NCBI GenBank assembly: GCA_041494805.1
Contig: JBGQBN010000029.1
Span: forward strand, 1-48,548
Reading direction: 5' to 3'
Length of the DNA stretch: 48,548 nt
From: JBGQBN01 sp041494805
GTDB lineage: Bacteria; Acidobacteriota; Terriglobia; Terriglobales; Acidobacteriaceae
In this document: piece by piece, positions 1 through 8,787 of the stretch
Numbering within the stretch: the stretch's first letter is position 1
Layout of the letters: every line of letters starts with the position of its first letter
The notes under the pieces: generated by a model
Seen by the model: only the letters and a program-made list of their open reading frames with translations
The model's database searches: none
Told to the model about the DNA's origin: nothing
Program-made: the position numbers and the translations under genes

Positions 1-1
1 A

Positions 2-1615
2 TGGCTGGTTGCAGGAACGGCCGGGATCGTTGCCGGAGTCTGCCTGGTCGCCGCTTTCACATTCGCCTACTCGGGAACGAAGTATCGAAACCAGTTTCCC
101 CCCGACTACAGCTATGCGTTTGGCAAGGACCGTCCCTTTGCGCCGAGTTTGGCGCATACCGCTACCAACGGCGCGTTTGATCCACGATCACTGGCGGGTT
201 CGGAGACCTGCGGCGCGAGCGGATGTCATACCGAGATCTACGACGAATGGAAGACCAGCGCGCACCGCTATGCCGCCATGGACCCGATCTTCCAGAGCAT
301 ACAGAACGTGATGGCCAAGCAGAATGGCCCGGAATCAACGCGTTACTGCGGCGGATGTCACGATCCCATCTCGCTGTTTTCAGGAACGAAGAACATCTTT
401 GCAGAGAAGCTCACGGGAGCGCAGGGCTACAATGAGGGCATTTCCTGCCTGGCTTGCCACTCCATTCAGAAAACGGACATCCAGGGCAACGCGAACTACA
501 CGATGTGGCAGCCGACTGAGTATCTCTGGCAATGGAGCCCGGATCACAGTCTGGGTGCAGTGGCGCGCAATTTCCTGATCCGCGCGTGGCCGTTGCAGCA
601 CAACCGGCTGAGTAAGCGCATGTATAAGAAGCCTGAATACTGTGCTGCCTGTCACAAGCAGTTCATTGACCAGGAGGTGAATCGCGTAGGCTGGGTGCAG
701 TTGCAGAACCAGTATGACAACTGGGCTGCGAGCCACTGGAACCACAAGGGGGATGCCCGAACGACGGTTGAGTGTCGCGAGTGCCACATGCCGCTGGTCG
801 ATTCGACCGATCCGGCCGCGGGCGACACCAGCGACTACAACCGCAGTACCGATGACCGCAAACACCGCAGTCACCGCTTCCTGGCGGCGAATAACTTCGT
901 GCCTGCACTGTTGCACCTGGAGGGCGCGGACAGGCACGTGCAATTGACTGAGCGCTGGCTGCACGGCGACATCGATATTCCGGAGATTCGCAATAAATGG
1001 GCGGAGGGGCCGGTGGTGAAAATACGCATCGAGACGCCGCCGACCGTCGTACCCGGCCAGACGATGCCGGTACGGGTAATCATGACCTCGAACAAGGTTG
1101 GGCATGACTATCCGACGGGTCCGCTCGACATGATCCAGAGTTGGGTCGAACTGCGAGTGCAGAATGAAAGCGGGCGCGTTGTTTTCGCTTCTGGACAACG
1201 CGATCCACGTCACTTCCTCGAGCCGGGTACATTCCTGTTCAAGGCCGAACCTGTCGACCAGTACGGCAATCTGATTGACCGGCACAACTTGTGGGAGATG
1301 GTTGGGGTGCGTTATCGCCGGTCGCTGTTTCCGGGATATTCGGACACAGTCGAGTACAACGTGATATGTCCATCCGGCGGTCCGCGCGTGCCTGCCTCAA
1401 AGGCGAACGGGGACCGCGAGTTTTCGGTGCCCGTGGGCGGCACGAGCGGGAAATTGCACGTCGAGGCCATTTTGCACTATCGCAAGATCGATCAATTCCT
1501 GCTCAACTACACGATGGGTGAGAAGTCGGGTCTCACTGCGCCGGTGGTCGATATTGCGAGCGCCACGGCCACCGTTTGCGTGGCGCGCAATGGAGTGGGC
1601 ACGTCATGTCAGTAG
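2..1615 (+). CDS. Multihaem cytochrome c (c554-like), 5' end outside window
   Basis: The frame is open from the window edge, so the start lies upstream; the internal TTG at 149 is probably not the start. The first visible residues form a hydrophobic, Ala/Val-rich helix, consistent with a signal anchor that places the protein outside the cytoplasmic membrane. Five haem-attachment motifs follow: CGASGCH (a CX4CH variant), CGGCH, CLACH, CAACH and CRECH, all in about the first 210 visible codons. This resembles the cytochrome c554/c' group. The C-terminal half is probably a beta-rich domain without haem motifs. The next gene overlaps its stop, so the two are probably co-translated. Role inferred: periplasmic electron transfer; the redox partner is unknown. 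Confidence 0.85.
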   Translation, partial: WLVAGTAGIVAGVCLVAAFTFAYSGTKYRNQFPPDYSYAFGKDRPFAPSLAHTATNGAFDPRSLAGSETCGASGCHTEIYDEWKTSAHRYAAMDPIFQSIQNVMAKQNGPESTRYCGGCHDPISLFSGTKNIFAEKLTGAQGYNEGISCLACHSIQKTDIQGNANYTMWQPTEYLWQWSPDHSLGAVARNFLIRAWPLQHNRLSKRMYKKPEYCAACHKQFIDQEVNRVGWVQLQNQYDNWAASHWNHKGDARTTVECRECHMPLVDSTDPAAGDTSDYNRSTDDRKHRSHRFLAANNFVPALLHLEGADRHVQLTERWLHGDIDIPEIRNKWAEGPVVKIRIETPPTVVPGQTMPVRVIMTSNKVGHDYPTGPLDMIQSWVELRVQNESGRVVFASGQRDPRHFLEPGTFLFKAEPVDQYGNLIDRHNLWEMVGVRYRRSLFPGYSDTVEYNVICPSGGPRVPASKANGDREFSVPVGGTSGKLHVEAILHYRKIDQFLLNYTMGEKSGLTAPVVDIASATATVCVARNGVGTSCQ

Positions 1616-4266
1616 GCGCCCTCCCTGGACGTCCTCGGACTGGATCAAGACGGCTGCGCCGAGTCACGTGGACGGCGGCCACGTTGGTTGTCCTGGTGCT
1701 GATTGGGGCGCTCGTTACCTGGCGGATTCGCAAGGAGAATGCGCCTGAGGAGTACACGCCGGGAGAAGCTTCCAAGGACATCACCAGCGCGCTGAGCGCA
1801 CCGGCGGCACAGATGGCGCAAGTCACGCTTCAAACGGTCAAGAACGCGGTGAACTCGCGCGTGGTGGATCGGTTGGTAGACCCGGGACGAAATCTTCCAC
1901 CGGGAGCGCCGGAGCCTCGATTCACCGATGTCACGAACGCCGCCGGGCTGGCGTCGTTCCGGCAGTTCCAAGGCCCGCGCACTTCCCAGTTGCCCGAGGA
2001 CATGGGGTCCGGTGCGGCATGGGGCGACTTCGACAATGATGGCTTGGATGACCTGTTCGTAGTGAGCGGCGGCGGCTCGCTCGACCTGCCGGCGTCGCAA
2101 CGCGCGCCTTCGGTGCTCTACCACAATCTGGGCGACGGCCGTTTCGAGAAAGTACAGGACTTTCCCGACCTCCGCATTATCGGCATGGGCGCCGCGTGGG
2201 GCGACTACAACAATGATGGCTGGCTGGACCTGGTCGTCAGCGGCTACGACGCCATCATTCTGTTTCGCAACGAGCATGGCCACCTGGTCCGGGACAAGAG
2301 CTTCCCATCGCCAAAGGGTTTTTGGACCGGCGTATCGTGGGGGGACTACAACCGGGACGGTTATCTCGATCTCTATGTTTGCGGCTATGTAAAGTACAAA
2401 CCGGGAGAGCGCGACACGTCCGCCAACTCGACGCAGTTCGGACTCGAAGTCCCATTCACTCTGAATCCCGCTTCCTACGAACCGGAGCGGAACCTGCTGT
2501 TCCGAAACAATCGAAACGGCACGTTCACTGAAGTCGCCCAGGAACTTGGCGTCGCGAATCCGGAAGGCCGCAGCCTGAGCGCGCTCTGGCACGACTTCGA
2601 TGGCGATGGTTGGCTCGATCTCTACGTAGCGAACGACATCTCGGAGAACAAGCTGTACCTGAACCGTCACGGAACTTTTGTCGATGCCGGCAGGAGCGCC
2701 TGGGTTGAGGAGTACCGCGGCTCCATGGGTCTGGCCGCGGGGGATTTCGACCGCGATGGCGATGACGATCTTTTCATCTCGCACTGGATCGCGCAGGGGT
2801 TCGCGCTCTATCAATCGCTGCTCTCTGAGCAGAAGGGAATGGCCAACGGGTCAGAGTTGCACTTCACGGACGTAGCCGCAAACATGGGCGTCGGTCAGCC
2901 CTCCTTACAGAAAATTGGATGGGGCGCCAGTTTTGCGGACTTTGACTCGGATGGCTGGCCCGACCTCATCGTGGCCAACGGAAGTACCTTCGAACAAAAG
3001 GAGACCTCTCCTCGTAAGTTAGTTCCCATGGCTTCGTTCTTGTTTTGGAATTCCCAGGGCAGTTTCTTCCATGACCTTGCGCCTTGGAATCGATCCTTGT
3101 CTCAGCCACACGTAAGCCGTGGGCTTGCCGTCGCTGATTACAACCATGACGGCGCGATGGACATTGCCATTGTGGACCAGGAAGAAGGCGTGCGATTGTT
3201 ACGAAACGACATCCCGCAAGGCAACTGGGCCGAGTTCAGACTGCACAGCCGTGTTCCCCCAACCGGAGCCCCGCTGGGATTTGGCGACGGGGCAACGGTG
3301 ATCGCCTGGGTGGGCGGGGTGCTACAGCGCAGGACAGTCAGTAGCTCCTCTTACTTGTCACAAGACAGCCACCGGGTACATATAGGGTTGGGTGCGGCCG
3401 GCAAGATCGATCGCCTGGAAGTGCGCTGGCTGCGCGGGCGGACAGAGACCTGGACGAGTCTGGCTGCGAATCAGATTTGGGAAATCACTCAGGGTGAGCG
3501 GGAAGCCAAACCTTTCACGCCGCATCCTGCCAACGTCAACCAGGCCGGCGCGCCGATCCAACTCGACAAAGTCGCTCTAGTGCAGTTCTGGGACAAGCAG
3601 CATGCCGCGATGGATGCCATGAAGCGTGAGCGGAATTTTGCCAAGGCGGCTCTACTGTTCCGCGAGGCACTGGCCATGTATCCCGACCACGAGGATTCGC
3701 ACTACTATCTCGCGAATTGCCTTGCCGCTTCCGGTGACATCCCCTCCGCGATAGCGGAACTCGACACGCTCGCTCGAATTAACCCGCAGAATCATCGCGC
3801 TTTCCAGCGCAAGGGAGAACTTCTCGCCGCCTCCGCGTCCTCGAGGAGCCAACTCGAGCTGGCACGGCAGTCCCTGGAATCCGCGCTCCGCCTGAATTCG
3901 GAAGAGACCGGAACACTAGTTCTGCTGGGTCAGGTGGCACTAGCGCAGGGAGATCTCGCGAGGGCGGAACAGCACTTTGAGCATGCTTGCCAGGCTAATC
4001 CGCGCGCAGCGAATGTATGGTTCCTGCGCGGCTACATCGCCTGGAAGCAACGGGACTTCCGGCAAGTGTCGGCAATGCTGGCCAGCGCACGCAACGCCCG
4101 AGGCCGCGATTGGAAGCCAGCCGGATCGGCGCTCGAAGGCGATGTGCAGCGTCGGATGCACAGCGAGTCCGGCTTCCTGAACGTGTTCGAACAACAATGG
4201 GATGGTTCCCCGGACCTTACCCGCTCCTATGCTCAACTGGACGCGTACCTTCGCCGCTTCCGGTGA
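1606..4266 (+). CDS. Membrane-anchored FG-GAP/VCBS repeat, ASPIC/UnbV and TPR protein
   Basis: The ATG at 1606 has GGAG ten bases upstream and overlaps the cytochrome stop; a TTG at 1576 is the longer alternative. Residues about 18-42 form a single membrane helix after a basic N-terminus. Seven Asp-rich calcium-binding loops of the FG-GAP/VCBS type follow (for example FDNDGLDDLF, YNNDGWLDLV, YNRDGYLDLY, FDGDGWLDLY, FDRDGDDDLF), predicting a beta-propeller. An ASPIC/UnbV module (near GDGATVIAWVGG to EVRWLRGR) comes next, then TPR-like helical repeats fill roughly the last 200 residues. CRTAC-like proteins of this architecture are common in Acidobacteria and are thought to be extracytoplasmic; substrate unknown. 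The tight link to a multihaem cytochrome suggests a joint envelope complex (inference). Confidence 0.85.
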   Translation: MSVGALPGRPRTGSRRLRRVTWTAATLVVLVLIGALVTWRIRKENAPEEYTPGEASKDITSALSAPAAQMAQVTLQTVKNAVNSRVVDRLVDPGRNLPPGAPEPRFTDVTNAAGLASFRQFQGPRTSQLPEDMGSGAAWGDFDNDGLDDLFVVSGGGSLDLPASQRAPSVLYHNLGDGRFEKVQDFPDLRIIGMGAAWGDYNNDGWLDLVVSGYDAIILFRNEHGHLVRDKSFPSPKGFWTGVSWGDYNRDGYLDLYVCGYVKYKPGERDTSANSTQFGLEVPFTLNPASYEPERNLLFRNNRNGTFTEVAQELGVANPEGRSLSALWHDFDGDGWLDLYVANDISENKLYLNRHGTFVDAGRSAWVEEYRGSMGLAAGDFDRDGDDDLFISHWIAQGFALYQSLLSEQKGMANGSELHFTDVAANMGVGQPSLQKIGWGASFADFDSDGWPDLIVANGSTFEQKETSPRKLVPMASFLFWNSQGSFFHDLAPWNRSLSQPHVSRGLAVADYNHDGAMDIAIVDQEEGVRLLRNDIPQGNWAEFRLHSRVPPTGAPLGFGDGATVIAWVGGVLQRRTVSSSSYLSQDSHRVHIGLGAAGKIDRLEVRWLRGRTETWTSLAANQIWEITQGEREAKPFTPHPANVNQAGAPIQLDKVALVQFWDKQHAAMDAMKRERNFAKAALLFREALAMYPDHEDSHYYLANCLAASGDIPSAIAELDTLARINPQNHRAFQRKGELLAASASSRSQLELARQSLESALRLNSEETGTLVLLGQVALAQGDLARAEQHFEHACQANPRAANVWFLRGYIAWKQRDFRQVSAMLASARNARGRDWKPAGSALEGDVQRRMHSESGFLNVFEQQWDGSPDLTRSYAQLDAYLRRFR

Positions 4267-4515
4267 TGGGCGCCATTATAGTCGCAAGGAGTAGTGTGGT
4301 TCACACGGACGTGTAGCGGGCAAGCCGGAGATGTGGCCGCATCAAGCCGGATGGATCCTGAGTAGTGGCCTACCGTTTACGCATCCGAGCGCTCAGTCGC
4401 CGAGTAGTCGGCAATCCAGAAGTAGTAGCGTGATCGAATCTTCTGGAATCATGGACCTGTTATTGGACCCACAATGGCCCCAGCTTCCCCGCCGAGAGCC
4501 TCCAAATGATTGGAA
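4267..4515. other. Gene-free stretch before the ParB/tRNA scar
   Basis: No convincing gene, promoter or terminator was seen here. An open frame from 4331 to 4567 has no recognisable protein features and lies in the same frame as the ParB-like fragment, separated by a TAG at 4565-4567. It could be decayed coding sequence from the same mobile-element remnant, but nothing in it matched a ParB N-terminus by eye. Confidence 0.4.
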
Positions 4516-4567
4516 GATGCAGTACATCTGGAGACTCGAACCCCAGACATCTACCTTGCAGCGGTAG
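4516..4567 (-). other. tRNA-like 3' half (anticodon arm plus T arm), possible old attachment site
   Basis: Read on the minus strand, the segment folds like the 3' half of a tRNA. It has a 5-bp stem CTACC/GGTAG closing a 7-base loop GCTGCAA, then a 5-base variable region, then a T arm TGGGG-TTCGAGT-CTCCA whose loop has the canonical TTCGA core. The matching D arm and 5' acceptor strand are absent: the sequence where they should lie belongs to the ParB-like fragment. The base before the putative anticodon is C rather than the near-invariant U, so it is not a working tRNA. Integrative elements often recombine at tRNA 3' halves, so this may mark an old integration end. Chance resemblance cannot be excluded. 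Confidence 0.35.
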
Positions 4568-5096
4568 CAACCAAGTATTCAGGCAGTCGGACTGAAAAAG
4601 CCAATTACCGTGTCTCGTCGTGAGCGCGACGTGGACGGAACTCGTTACGACCTCGTGTGCGGCCAGGGCCGTATCGAAGCATACCTTGCACTTGGCGGGT
4701 CGACGATTCCCGCGGTAGTAATTGATGCCTGCCGCGAAGATCAATTCCTCATGAGCCTGGTTGAAAACGTCGCACGCCGTCCGCCTTCGAATCGAGATTT
4801 GGTGCGAGAGGTTCGGAGCCTTCGGGAGAGGAGCTATAAGCCGGAAGAAATAGCTCGCAAACTGGGGCTTGATAGAGCCTACCTCCAGGGCATTATCCAT
4901 CTCGTGGAACATGGCGAGGAAATGTTGATTGAAGCAGTGGAGGGTGGTCGTCTACCAATAAGTGTAGCAATCCAGATCGCGAAAGGAACAAACCATGAAA
5001 TGCAACTGGCACTGTCTGAAGCATATGAGAAAGGTGATCTGCGAGGAACGAAGCTCTTAACTGCTAAGCGGATGCAGAATTTGGCGTCGAGAAGGT
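4568..5096 (+). pseudogene. ParB/RepB-family partition protein fragment
   Basis: After a TAG at 4565-4567 the frame reads SIQAVGLKKPITV, CGQGRIEAYLALG, IPAVVIDA and SLVENVARRPPSN, which match the ParB-like N-terminal domain (GQGR box, V-E-N-x-A-R-R box). A helix-turn-helix region with EEIARKLGLDRAYLQGI and the start of a RepB-type domain follow. The normal N-terminus is missing, and similarity appears to end near KRMQNLASRR. The frame then runs through unrelated residues straight into the ABC ATPase at 5219. Known members partition plasmids or act beside integrated elements. A fragment without its start and C-terminus is most likely non-functional, unless GTG 4610 starts a true fusion, which I consider unlikely. 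Confidence 0.7.
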
Positions 5097-5218
5097 TCCA
5101 CACTGCGGAATTCTGCAACATAGGCAACGCTTTCGGATTGATTTTCGGGACGTGCTGTGGCACGTTGATCGTCGCCCATCCCATGCGATGGATGGGTGCA
5201 CACCGCGGCCACGCAACC

Positions 5219-6727
5219 ATGACAGATCTTCTCAGGGTGGAGAACGTCAGCAAGCGGTACGGTGGGATGCACGCTCTCAGAAACGCGCATTTCACGCTGC
5301 AAGCCGGAGAAGTCCATGCCCTGATGGGAGAGAATGGCGCCGGCAAGAGCACCTTGGCCAAGATCATCGTCGGCGCGGTGCGTGCCGACCGCTGCGATTT
5401 CCTGATTGCCGGCCGGCCAGTCCTCATTCACTCTTCGCTCGATGCGCAGCGCCTGGGTATTGCCATCATCTATCAGGAGCTGGACCTGTTTCCCGACCTG
5501 ACCGTCGGCGAGAACATGGTGGTTGGCAATCTGCGCTTTCAGGACAGCCCGTTGGTGAGCTTCGCGAGAATTGAACGCTTTTGCCAGCCGTACCTGGAGC
5601 AGGTCGGCTTAACGCGGAACACCCGTGAGCCGGTGGTGAACCTATCCATCGCGGAGATGCAATTGCTCGCCATTGCCCGCGTGCTGAGCGTGAATGCGCG
5701 GATCATCCTGATGGACGAGCCCACCAGTTCTCTGTTCGAGGAAGGAGTGGAAAGATTGTTCCGGCTGATTGCAGCTCTGAAGGCCCGTGGCGTAGCGATT
5801 GTCTATGTCTCCCACAAGATGGACGAAATCTTCCGCATTTGCGACCGGGTTACGGTTCTCCGGGACGGCGAAACCATGGGCACGCGCGACGTTGCCGCCA
5901 CCAGCAGTGACGAGGTAATTCGCATGATGGTGGGCCGGGAATTGGAGACTGCCGCTGCCGCTCACGCCGCGCGGACAAGCACGGGAGACGTCTTGCTCTC
6001 CGTCGAAAATCTCACCACCCGCAAGTTAACCAATATTTCATTTGAACTGCGACGCGGGGAGGTCCTTGGGATTGCGGGGCTGGTTGGGTCGGGGCGCAGC
6101 GAGCTGGGGGCGGCCCTCTTTGGTATCGACAAGATCAGCAGCGGTACGGTTTGCCTTAGCGGTCGTCGCGTTGCGGCGAGTTCGACTTCGGATGCGATGC
6201 GGGCCGGCATCGGTCTGGTGCCGGAAGACCGCAAACTACAGGGATTGATGATGCAGATGAGTGTTCTTGAGAACAGCACTTTGTCTGCGCTCTCCAGAAT
6301 GCAGAGGTTTGGATTTGTGCGGCGAAGACAGGAAGAGACCGCCGCGGGCACGATCCATCGCAGCCTGCTGCTTAAAAGTCCATCGAGCGACGCGCCAGTC
6401 AGCGCGCTGAGTGGCGGAAACCAGCAGAAAGTTCTGTTGTCGCGGTGGTTACTCCTGAATCCGGATGTCCTCTTTCTTGACGACCCGGCACGGGGGATCG
6501 ATGTAGGAGCGAAGCAGGACATCTACCGAATCATCGACGAGCTTGCGGCTGCAGAAAAGGGAGTCATCCTTGTCAGCTCGGAACTTCCCGAACTGTTACG
6601 CTGCTCCGATCGCATTCTGGTGTTGAACAACGGGTGCCTGGCGGCCATTTACGAGCGTGCAGATGCCACGCCCGAAAGAATAATGACGGCTGCCACCAGC
6701 GAAACCAACTCGCGGACTGCACTGTGA
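5219..6727 (+). CDS. Sugar ABC transporter ATPase, two ATPase domains (ribose/xylose type)
   Basis: The ATG at 5219 opens MTDLLRVENVSKRYGG, the usual start of RbsA/XylG/AraG-type ATPases, and gives the family length of 502 residues. The open frame extends to 4610, but that part is a ParB fragment. Domain 1 has Walker A GENGAGKST (37-45), a signature-like LSIAEMQLLAIAR and Walker B ILMDEPTSSL. Domain 2 has the degenerate P-loop GLVGSGRSE usual for this class, signature LSGGNQQK and Walker B LFLDDPARGID, where Asp stands in place of the usual catalytic Glu. It powers uptake of a monosaccharide through the permease encoded next, whose GTG start overlaps this stop (GTGA). No strong ribosome site precedes 5219, so expression may depend on upstream translation. 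Confidence 0.9.
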   Translation: MTDLLRVENVSKRYGGMHALRNAHFTLQAGEVHALMGENGAGKSTLAKIIVGAVRADRCDFLIAGRPVLIHSSLDAQRLGIAIIYQELDLFPDLTVGENMVVGNLRFQDSPLVSFARIERFCQPYLEQVGLTRNTREPVVNLSIAEMQLLAIARVLSVNARIILMDEPTSSLFEEGVERLFRLIAALKARGVAIVYVSHKMDEIFRICDRVTVLRDGETMGTRDVAATSSDEVIRMMVGRELETAAAAHAARTSTGDVLLSVENLTTRKLTNISFELRRGEVLGIAGLVGSGRSELGAALFGIDKISSGTVCLSGRRVAASSTSDAMRAGIGLVPEDRKLQGLMMQMSVLENSTLSALSRMQRFGFVRRRQEETAAGTIHRSLLLKSPSSDAPVSALSGGNQQKVLLSRWLLLNPDVLFLDDPARGIDVGAKQDIYRIIDELAAAEKGVILVSSELPELLRCSDRILVLNNGCLAAIYERADATPERIMTAATSETNSRTAL

Positions 6728-7740
6728 GCTCAGGACAGCCAATCCTTCGTCCCGAGCGCAAGACTCGAGCGACCAAACACTACGTGGGTCGATTCTCGGG
6801 TGTGATGGCATTGCTGGGCGTGGTTCTTCTGGCCATTGTTACCAGTCCCTCCGCCACCGACGGGTCTTCGATCTTCTTACAAGCGGGAAACCTCACTGAT
6901 ATCCTGCGGCAGATTGCGTTGATAGGAATTATTTCGCTGGCCATGACGTTCGTGATCCTGACCGGAGGGATCGACCTGAGCGTCGGCAGTGTTCTGGCGT
7001 TGTCGACCTCGATCGTGGCGATGGGATTGACGCGCAACTGGCAAACCACGGGTGATGCCACCCACATACTCCTTGCCATCGGGGCCGCCGTGTTGGCGGC
7101 AACTATCGCCGGCATCGTCAATGGATTGGTGGTCGCCGGCCTGCGCATTCAGCCCTTTGTGGTCACTCTCGCTTCCATGATTGGAGTGCGCGGGCTGGCC
7201 AAGTGGCTGACGGACAATGCCAACATCGACATCGGATTTGGCCAGGATACGGCCGCGCATTTCGCCGCCATTTTCCGCGAGAAGATGGTTGTCATCGGTT
7301 CGTACTGCCTGCTGGCGGCGGCGTTTTGGGTGGTGCTTTCAAGGACCGTGTTCGGCCGCTACGTACGTGCTGTCGGCGACAACGAAACCGCGGCGCGGTA
7401 TGCCGGCCTTCCTATCCGGCGTACCAAGCTGTGGGTCTATTCGCTTTCGGGCCTCATGGCCGGCTTCGCCGGGGTGTTGTATGCCGCCGAAAACCACCAG
7501 GGAAATCCCAACGCCGGCGTGGCCTACGAATTGGACGCGATCGCGGCTGTGGTGATCGGCGGCACGCGGCTGTCGGGCGGCAAAGGATCGGTGTTCGGAA
7601 CGGTGGTGGGAACGCTGATCATGGGAGTGCTGACGAACATGCTGCGGTTGAACAATGTTGACAGTAATGTGGAGATGATGATCAAGGCAGTGATCATCAT
7701 CTTGGCGGTGACGATTCAGAGTCAGAGGGAATCAGATTGA
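6724..7740 (+). CDS. Sugar ABC transporter permease (RbsC-like)
   Basis: The GTG at 6724 overlaps the ATPase stop by four bases and gives a 338-residue protein, normal for ribose-type permeases; the frame is open further upstream inside the ATPase gene but that is not expected to be coding. About eight to ten hydrophobic helices are visible. Family motifs include the FVILTGGIDLSVGS loop, a central GLVVAGLRIQPFVVTLASM segment and ATPase-contact residues GDNETAARYAGLPI. C-terminal IGGTRLSGGKGSVFGTVVG is also typical. It forms the membrane channel for the ATPase before it and the binding lipoprotein after it. Substrate specificity cannot be read from the sequence; a pentose or related furanose sugar is suggested only by context. 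Confidence 0.92.
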   Translation: MSSGQPILRPERKTRATKHYVGRFSGVMALLGVVLLAIVTSPSATDGSSIFLQAGNLTDILRQIALIGIISLAMTFVILTGGIDLSVGSVLALSTSIVAMGLTRNWQTTGDATHILLAIGAAVLAATIAGIVNGLVVAGLRIQPFVVTLASMIGVRGLAKWLTDNANIDIGFGQDTAAHFAAIFREKMVVIGSYCLLAAAFWVVLSRTVFGRYVRAVGDNETAARYAGLPIRRTKLWVYSLSGLMAGFAGVLYAAENHQGNPNAGVAYELDAIAAVVIGGTRLSGGKGSVFGTVVGTLIMGVLTNMLRLNNVDSNVEMMIKAVIIILAVTIQSQRESD

Positions 7741-7750
7741 GGGGAAGGGA

Positions 7751-8740
7751 ATGAAACGCTTTGCGCTTGCGTTGTGTGCAGCTTCGACGCTGCTGTGTGT
7801 ATCCTGCAGCCGTTCGTCCAAACCGGTGGCCACCAGAGAAGGGAAGCGGTATTTTGTGGCCTTCAGCCAGGCAAACAATGCGGAGCCTTACCGGGCGGCA
7901 CAGAATGCGCTGATGCAGAAGTTGTTCTCGCAGAGCCCGGACGTGAAGCTGGTGATCTCTGATGCGCAGCAGGACAACAGTAAACAGATCGCTCAGGTGG
8001 AAACCTTCATCCGACAGAAACCGGACCTGTTGATCGTTGCTCCTAACGAGAGGGCCGCTCTCACCGTGGTCATGGGGCAGGCGATGGAGGCGAGGATTGC
8101 TGTCATCTGCCTGGAGCGCGACGTGCTCCTGCCGAATTACTCCACCTACATCCACAGCGACAACCTGGCGATTGGGCGAATGGTGGGGCAGTTCATCGTG
8201 GATCACCTGACCAAGAAGTATGGGAAACCGAGGGGTACGGTCGTCGCGATGCGCGGATTGCTGGGAGTGGAAGCCGAAATCAAGCGCGACAATGGGGCGA
8301 AAGAGGTTTTGGCAAAGTACCCAGACATCAAATTGGTCGCCGCGCCAGTCGCTGATTGGATTCAAGCCAAAGCCAAAGACCGCATGACCGAACTGCTTCG
8401 CGTGCAGCCTAAAATTGACGTTGTGTACGGACACAATGATCCGATGGCAGTTGGCGCCTATCTGGCCGCCAAGGAACTTGGCCGGGAGAAGGAAATGATT
8501 TTCGTGGGCGTGGATGGCCTCGGGGGACCGGCGGGCGGCGTCAAGAAAGTCATGGATGGGGTTTTGGCTGCCACGTTTATCTACCCGCTTTGCGTGGAGC
8601 AGGCCGTGCAGGTTGCCAATCAGATACTGCATCAGCCGGGATTCAGGCCGGCGAAGGAGTACACGGTGCAATCGACAATGGTGACATCAGAGAATGCCGC
8701 GAAGGTGTATGAGAACTCGCAATCCGGAGGGGAACAGTGA
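7751..8740 (+). CDS. Sugar ABC transporter substrate-binding lipoprotein (RbsB-like, periplasmic-binding type 1)
   Basis: The ATG at 7751 follows a strong ribosome site (GGGGAAGGG). The N-terminus has a signal peptide ending LLCVSCSRSS, where a Cys after VS could be lipidated, though the lipobox is imperfect. The mature region has the type 1 binding-protein fold: YFVAFSQANN at the first strand, DAQQDNSKQIAQVETFI, a DLLIVAPNE loop, the hinge region near VAMRGLLGVEA and the VDVVYGHNDPMAVGAYLAAKE-like stretch expected in ribose/galactose binders. It probably delivers sugar to the preceding permease and ATPase; gene order ATPase-permease-binding protein is compact. No regulator lies next to it, and none of the tandem operators was seen upstream. 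Confidence 0.9.
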   Translation: MKRFALALCAASTLLCVSCSRSSKPVATREGKRYFVAFSQANNAEPYRAAQNALMQKLFSQSPDVKLVISDAQQDNSKQIAQVETFIRQKPDLLIVAPNERAALTVVMGQAMEARIAVICLERDVLLPNYSTYIHSDNLAIGRMVGQFIVDHLTKKYGKPRGTVVAMRGLLGVEAEIKRDNGAKEVLAKYPDIKLVAAPVADWIQAKAKDRMTELLRVQPKIDVVYGHNDPMAVGAYLAAKELGREKEMIFVGVDGLGGPAGGVKKVMDGVLAATFIYPLCVEQAVQVANQILHQPGFRPAKEYTVQSTMVTSENAAKVYENSQSGGEQ

Positions 8741-8787
8741 TAAGAGTTTCCTTCATCCGCCTGACGTAAGACTCGTTGCTGGGCCCG

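Noticed and set aside
380..1285. 301-residue open frame on the minus strand
   Set aside because: Antisense shadow of the multihaem cytochrome gene, whose haem motifs fix the coding strand.
1645..2814. 389-residue open frame on the minus strand
   Set aside because: It lies opposite the FG-GAP/UnbV gene, has no family motif and is explained by the codon pattern of the real gene.
4516..4567. Functional tRNA gene on the minus strand
   Set aside because: D arm and acceptor 5' strand are missing and the base before the putative anticodon is C. Kept only as a tRNA-like remnant.
4610..6727. One 705-residue ParB-ABC ATPase fusion protein
   Set aside because: The ATPase part from 5219 alone has normal family length and N-terminus, and the ParB part lacks its own N-terminus and C-terminal domain. 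A chance in-frame junction is more likely.
7697..8671. 324-residue open frame on the minus strand
   Set aside because: Antisense to the sugar-binding lipoprotein gene; no recognisable protein features.
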